From: Sedimenticola thiotaurini | GTDB lineage: Bacteria > Pseudomonadota > Gammaproteobacteria > Chromatiales > Chromatiaceae | Length of the DNA stretch: 35,932 nucleotides | Direction: 5' to 3' | Assembly (NCBI GenBank): GCA_011051715.1 | Contig: DRKP01000085.1 | Coordinates: 1 to 35,932, forward strand | Part shown: positions 32,675 to 35,932 of the stretch, piece by piece | How the letters are laid out: each line of letters starts with the position of its first letter | Position numbering within the stretch: the stretch's first letter is position 1 | Program-made: the position numbers and the translations under genes | Notes under the pieces: generated by a model | What the model was told of the DNA's origin: nothing | What the model saw: the letters and a program-made list of their open reading frames with translations, nothing else | Database searches by the model: none

Positions 32675-33366
32675 ACGGGGCGCCGGCGATGGAGGTGATC
32701 CGCCTGCAGCAGGTGAAGAAGGCGTTCAACCAGGGCCGGCCCAACGAGTTCTGGGCCATCCGCGGGGTGGACCTGGAACTGGAGCCGGGCCGCATCACGG
32801 TGCTGAAGGGGCCCAGCGGCTCCGGCAAGACCACCCTGCTCTCCATGATCGGCTGCCTCTCCCGTCCCACATCCGGCCGTATCCTGCTCGGCGACCGCAT
32901 CCTCTCCGGGCTGCCGGAACGGTTCATGACCGAGGAGCGGCGCCGCACCTTCGGCTTCATCTTTCAGCAGTTCAACCTGATCAAGGGCCTGACCGCCCTG
33001 GACAACGTGATGCTGCCCGGCTGTCCCCTCGGTGGCGACCACCGGGCCCTGCGGCAGCGGGCGCGGGAGCTGCTGGGCCGGTTCGGCCTGGAGGACCGGG
33101 CCGCATCCCGGGTGGAGTGGCTCTCCGGCGGCGAGGCCCAGCGCACCGCCATCGCCCGCGCCCTGATCAACCAGCCCCGCTGCCTGATCGCCGACGAACC
33201 CACCGCCAACCTGGACAGCCGGCTGTCCGAGGCCTTCATGGAGATCGTCGCCGGCCTGCGGGAGCAGGGGATGACGGTGCTGCTCACCAGCCACGATCCC
33301 CTGGTCTACGACGCCCCCGTGGTCGACCGGGTGGTGGCGATGCACGACGGCCGGGTGGTGGACTGA
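32671..33366 (+). CDS. MacB/LolD-type ABC transporter ATPase
   Basis: 231 aa. Walker A GPSGSGKTTLL, FIFQQFNLIKGLTALDNVMLP (Q-loop and the LolD/MacB signature), ABC signature LSGGEAQRTAIARAL, Walker B CLIADEPTANLDS and switch His TSHDP. The MxxxR-F-G-F-Q-N style belongs to the FtsE/MacB/LolD group. It powers the adjacent FtsX-type permease. ATG start in a four-base overlap with the permease stop. Confidence 0.93.
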   Translation: MNGAPAMEVIRLQQVKKAFNQGRPNEFWAIRGVDLELEPGRITVLKGPSGSGKTTLLSMIGCLSRPTSGRILLGDRILSGLPERFMTEERRRTFGFIFQQFNLIKGLTALDNVMLPGCPLGGDHRALRQRARELLGRFGLEDRAASRVEWLSGGEAQRTAIARALINQPRCLIADEPTANLDSRLSEAFMEIVAGLREQGMTVLLTSHDPLVYDAPVVDRVVAMHDGRVVD

Positions 33367-33367
33367 A

Positions 33368-34375
33368 ATGCTGCTCGATCCCTCCATCCTGGCGCTGCTG
33401 ATCGTCTCGTCGATGGTCTCGCTGATGATGTCGATGGCGGCCGTTTTCGGGGTGCAGGTGATGCGCCACTGGGACATCCACAGTGGCAGCGAACGGCAGT
33501 TGCGGCTGGAGCGGCGCACCTACCTGATCTCCACCCTGGTCGCGTTCAGTTTCATCGCCGAGCTGATCTCCCTGCTGCTCTACGTCTACAACGCCGAGCA
33601 GATGTCGGGCCGCTTCGTCGGCGCCATGTGCGCCACCGGCGTGCTGAACGTGGATCCCTGGGGCTGGCCCACCCTCTACCTGAAGATCGCCATCTTCTTC
33701 GCCGGCGCCGCCTGGCTCACCCTCAACCGGGTGGACAACCGGGCGCCGGACTATCCCCTGGTGCGGATCAAGTACGGCCTGCTGCTGCTGATCCTGCCGC
33801 TGGTACTGGCCGAGAGCGTCACCCAGGCCCTGTTCTTCCTGCAGATGGACCCGGATGTGATCACCTCCTGCTGCGGCTCCCTGTTCTCGCCGGAGGGCAA
33901 GGGGGTGGCGGCGGAACTCTCCGGCATCGAGCCCGGCACCGCGATGGCGCTGCTGGCGCTGGCGGGGCTGGCCACCCTGCTGACCGGAGTCTGGTACCTG
34001 TGGCGCCGGCGCGGCGGCCTGGCGTTCGCCGTCAGCGGCCTGGCGACATTCCTGCTGGCACTGGTGGCGATCGTCTCCTGCATCGCCCTCTACATCTACG
34101 AACATCCCCACCACCACTGCCCGTTCTGCATCCTCAAGAGCGGTCACGACTTCCTGGGCTACTGGCTCTACATCCCCCTGTTCATCGCCACCGCCCTGGC
34201 CATGGGGGTCGGCGCCATCGCCCCGTTCGCCCGTCGCCCGAGCCTGCGCCAGGTGATCCCCGCCGAGGGCCGGCGCTTCGTGCTGCTGGCACTGGTCTTC
34301 CTCAGCCTGTTCTACCTGATCGCCGGATACGCCATCGCCCGCTCCAGCCTCACCATGGTGGGGGTCTGGTGGTGA
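33368..34375 (+). CDS. Eight-helix membrane protein with Cys/His motifs, function unknown
   Basis: 335 aa with eight predicted helices. Three soluble-loop motifs stand out: MCATGVLNVDPWGWP near residue 87, SCCGSLFSPEGKG near 168, and HPHHHCPFCILKSGHD near 248. CC and HHHCPFC could bind copper or form redox disulfides; CPFC recurs in the TlpA-like neighbour. I do not recognise a named family. It starts one base after the ATPase stop and lies before a TlpA-like reductase and a SafE permease, so a part in copper-site assembly or thiol electron transfer is likely but inferred. Confidence 0.78.
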   Translation: MLLDPSILALLIVSSMVSLMMSMAAVFGVQVMRHWDIHSGSERQLRLERRTYLISTLVAFSFIAELISLLLYVYNAEQMSGRFVGAMCATGVLNVDPWGWPTLYLKIAIFFAGAAWLTLNRVDNRAPDYPLVRIKYGLLLLILPLVLAESVTQALFFLQMDPDVITSCCGSLFSPEGKGVAAELSGIEPGTAMALLALAGLATLLTGVWYLWRRRGGLAFAVSGLATFLLALVAIVSCIALYIYEHPHHHCPFCILKSGHDFLGYWLYIPLFIATALAMGVGAIAPFARRPSLRQVIPAEGRRFVLLALVFLSLFYLIAGYAIARSSLTMVGVWW

Positions 34376-34394
34376 ACCGGCCGGAGATGCCCCG

Positions 34395-34901
34395 ATGTCG
34401 CCCGTCCTGTCCACCGCATTCGTCCTGACCCTGGTCCTGCTGCTGTCCGGCTGCTCCGAGCAGACCGCGCAACTGGAGAACGGCCGCCCGGCGCCGGCCT
34501 TCGAGCTGCCGGATCTGTCCGGAAGGCCGGTCCGCTTTCCGGACGACCTGAAGGGGAAGATCACCGCCATCCGCTTCTGGGCCGACTGGTGTCCCTTCTG
34601 CAGGCAGGAGATGGCGGATCTGGAACCGGTGTACCGGAAATACCGTGACCGGGGGCTGCGGATCCTGGCGGTCAACGTACGCCAGGAGCGCGACACGGCC
34701 GCCCGCTTCGTGGCCGGGCTGGGAGTCAGCTACGACACCCTGCTCGATGGGGAGGGGGAAGTGGCCCGGAGCTACGGGGTGACCGGACTGCCGACCACCT
34801 ACTTCATCGACCCGCAAGGCATCCTGCGGGCCAGGATCCTGGGCGAATCGACGCCGCAGGTGTTCGAACGGATCGTGCGGGAGATCCTGGACGGGGAGTA
34901 G
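34395..34901 (+). CDS. TlpA/ResA-like thioredoxin lipoprotein
   Basis: 168 aa. Lipoprotein signal with LLLSGC (Cys19 expected to be lipidated), then an AhpC/TSA-type thioredoxin fold: RPAPAFELPDLSGRPV, active site WADWCPFCRQEM near residue 62, cis-Pro in VTGLPTTYFIDPQG. TlpA/ScoI-like proteins keep cysteines of copper-binding apoproteins reduced so that copper can be inserted. CPFC instead of CxPC is shared with the preceding membrane protein. It is two bases from the SafE gene. Confidence 0.9.
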   Translation: MSPVLSTAFVLTLVLLLSGCSEQTAQLENGRPAPAFELPDLSGRPVRFPDDLKGKITAIRFWADWCPFCRQEMADLEPVYRKYRDRGLRILAVNVRQERDTAARFVAGLGVSYDTLLDGEGEVARSYGVTGLPTTYFIDPQGILRARILGESTPQVFERIVREILDGE

Positions 34902-34903
34902 CC

Positions 34904-35581
34904 ATGCAACCCGAATTCGGCCTCCTGCTCGCCTTTGCCACCGGCCTGACCGGTGCCTTCCACTGCCTCGGCATGTGCGGCAGCTTCGCCGGCGGCTACT
35001 TCATCGGTCATGGCCGGGGACTGCTGCCCCAGATCGGCTACCACGGTGCCCGCATCCTCACCTACGTGGTGCTGGGGACCACCGGGGCCCTGATCGGACG
35101 GGTGGTGGCCCAGAGCGGGATCGTCGGCAAGGGGCAGGGGTTGCTGATGATCCTGGCCGGTCTGCTGATCCTGCTCCTGGGCCTCGGGCTCACCGGCCTG
35201 GTCCCCGGTCTGATGCGTCCGCGCCGCTGTCCCCGGGGAGGCTGCCCGGTGGTCCAGTTCGGACGACAGCCGCGGGTGTCGCGCCTGCTGCCCCTGGTGG
35301 CCGGCCTGTTCAACGGGCTGGTCCCCTGCAGCCTGGTATTCAGCGTCGCGATCAAGGCGGCAGCCACCGGCGAACCACTGCGGGCTGGCCTGCTCATGCT
35401 CGTCTTCGGCGCCGGCACCCTGCCGGCCATGGGGCTGGCCACCACCGCCGCCGCCCTCGTTGGGGGGCCGGGGCTGCGACGGGCGCAGCGGCTGACCGGC
35501 GTCGCGGTGATGCTGCTGGGAAGCTGGACCCTCTACCAGGGGATCACCTTCCACCACATCATGAGCGGCCTGGCCGGATGA
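34904..35581 (+). CDS. SafE/TauE-type permease (HCxGMCG subfamily)
   Basis: 225 aa, six helices. The N-terminal motif GAFHCLGMCGSFAGGY is the HC(I/L)GMCG signature of the COG2836 type, whose members are often found with copper-oxidase genes. A second Cys pair is in RRCPRGGCPVVQ, and LFNGLVPCSLVFS repeats the PC feature of helix 4. These proteins resemble DsbD membrane domains and are thought to move metal or reducing power; sulfite export is only a historical name. GGGGAG precedes the ATG, which follows the TlpA-like stop by two bases. Confidence 0.85.
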   Translation: MQPEFGLLLAFATGLTGAFHCLGMCGSFAGGYFIGHGRGLLPQIGYHGARILTYVVLGTTGALIGRVVAQSGIVGKGQGLLMILAGLLILLLGLGLTGLVPGLMRPRRCPRGGCPVVQFGRQPRVSRLLPLVAGLFNGLVPCSLVFSVAIKAAATGEPLRAGLLMLVFGAGTLPAMGLATTAAALVGGPGLRRAQRLTGVAVMLLGSWTLYQGITFHHIMSGLAG

Positions 35582-35639
35582 ACCAGGGCTACGGATCTCT
35601 GGTAGGATAGGCGCGTCAGCGACTCCCCTCCCGAGACCG

Positions 35640-35897
35640 ATGCGCATCTACATGCAGACCCAGTATTCACCGGACCAGCCGATCCGTTTCTACCACCTGC
35701 ACCTGCAGCCCGACCTGCTGGGCGGCTGGAAGCTGATTCGCGAGTCCGGAGTACAGGGCCAGCGCGGGAAGGTGACCCAGGAGTATTTCCAGGACTGGGA
35801 CGAGGCCCAGAACAGCCTCATCCGCCGCCGCGACATGCAGTTGCGGCGCGGTTACCGGGTGGTGTTCAAGGAGGGATCACCACACCAGCCACAGTAG
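35640..35897 (+). CDS. WGR-domain protein
   Basis: 85 aa. It is essentially a single WGR domain: FYHLHLQPDLLGGWKLIRESGVQGQRGKV with the WxLxRxxGxxGxxG pattern (here GGWKLIRESG and GQRGKV), then the DWDEAQNSL helix. WGR domains occur in PARP and bacterial small proteins and may bind nucleic acid; no enzyme part is present. A candidate extended -10 box (TGGTAGGAT, 35600-35608) lies about 30 bases upstream, so it may have its own promoter. Confidence 0.85.
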   Translation: MRIYMQTQYSPDQPIRFYHLHLQPDLLGGWKLIRESGVQGQRGKVTQEYFQDWDEAQNSLIRRRDMQLRRGYRVVFKEGSPHQPQ

Positions 35898-35932
35898 GGG
35901 CAGGCAGCGGTTTACTTCTGGATCGCCTCGAC

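Noticed and set aside
34904-35581. Naming this a sulfite exporter.
   Set aside because: The HCLGMCG motif and copper-related neighbours fit the COG2836 metal/DsbD-like branch better; sulfite export is only a generic label.

Overview
The window is a GC-rich stretch (roughly two thirds G+C by eye) from a gammaproteobacterium, most likely a sulfur-oxidising or denitrifying member near the Chromatiales or Thiohalomonadales. That placement is inferred from gene content and neighbourhoods: cytochrome c4-dsbA-EEP nuclease, YidD, a ZnuABC-Zur operon, NosL-type proteins and menA. No ribosomal RNA, tRNA or CRISPR array was seen. Most genes overlap by the ATGA/GTGA pattern, so nearly everything sits in tight operons.

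Region 1 (1-1104, minus) is the start of a formylglycine-generating-enzyme (SUMF1) domain protein with N-terminal zinc ribbons, cut by the window edge. Region 2 (1308-13729, plus) is the most striking block: about a dozen genes for one large membrane oxidoreductase. It has Mrp-type antiporter subunits (E, F, G, an MbhD-like piece, an MbhE-MrpB fusion, C, D), a NuoL-like subunit, a NuoH-like membrane anchor, NuoB-, NuoC- and NuoD-like peripheral subunits, a NuoI-ferredoxin module fused to a GltD-type FAD/NAD(P)H oxidoreductase, and a ferritin-like protein. The architecture resembles archaeal MBH/MBX/MBS respiratory complexes. The NuoD/hydrogenase-like subunit keeps only the first cysteine of each NiFe CxxC pair; the second is Asp or Glu. 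A 0.44-kb cluster of strong palindromes lies inside the operon, between the NuoD-like and the GltD-fusion genes, and includes two hairpins with perfectly complementary 20-nt loops.

Region 3 (13887-21039, minus) reads from right to left: znuA-znuC-znuB-zur-yidD, a SO_0444-type Cu/Zn efflux permease, an LplT-like MFS transporter and the lytic transglycosylase mltF. A near-perfect Zur-box palindrome (21066-21087) lies between znuA and a divergent, unrecognised zinc-ribbon protein. Region 4 (21700-27759, minus) holds an EEP-family nuclease/phosphatase, dsbA, cytochrome c4 and a very large MscK-type mechanosensitive channel.

Region 5 (27807-35897, plus) opens with a 168-bp MITE-like element with 22-bp terminal inverted repeats. 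It is followed by menA, a diheme cytochrome c, two NosL-family proteins, a small one-helix protein, an FtsX-type ABC permease and its ATPase, an eight-helix Cys/His membrane protein, a TlpA-like lipoprotein, a SafE-type permease and a WGR-domain protein. This looks like a copper-site assembly and electron-supply cluster for a periplasmic cuproenzyme (nitrous oxide reductase or a relative) whose catalytic gene is not in the window.
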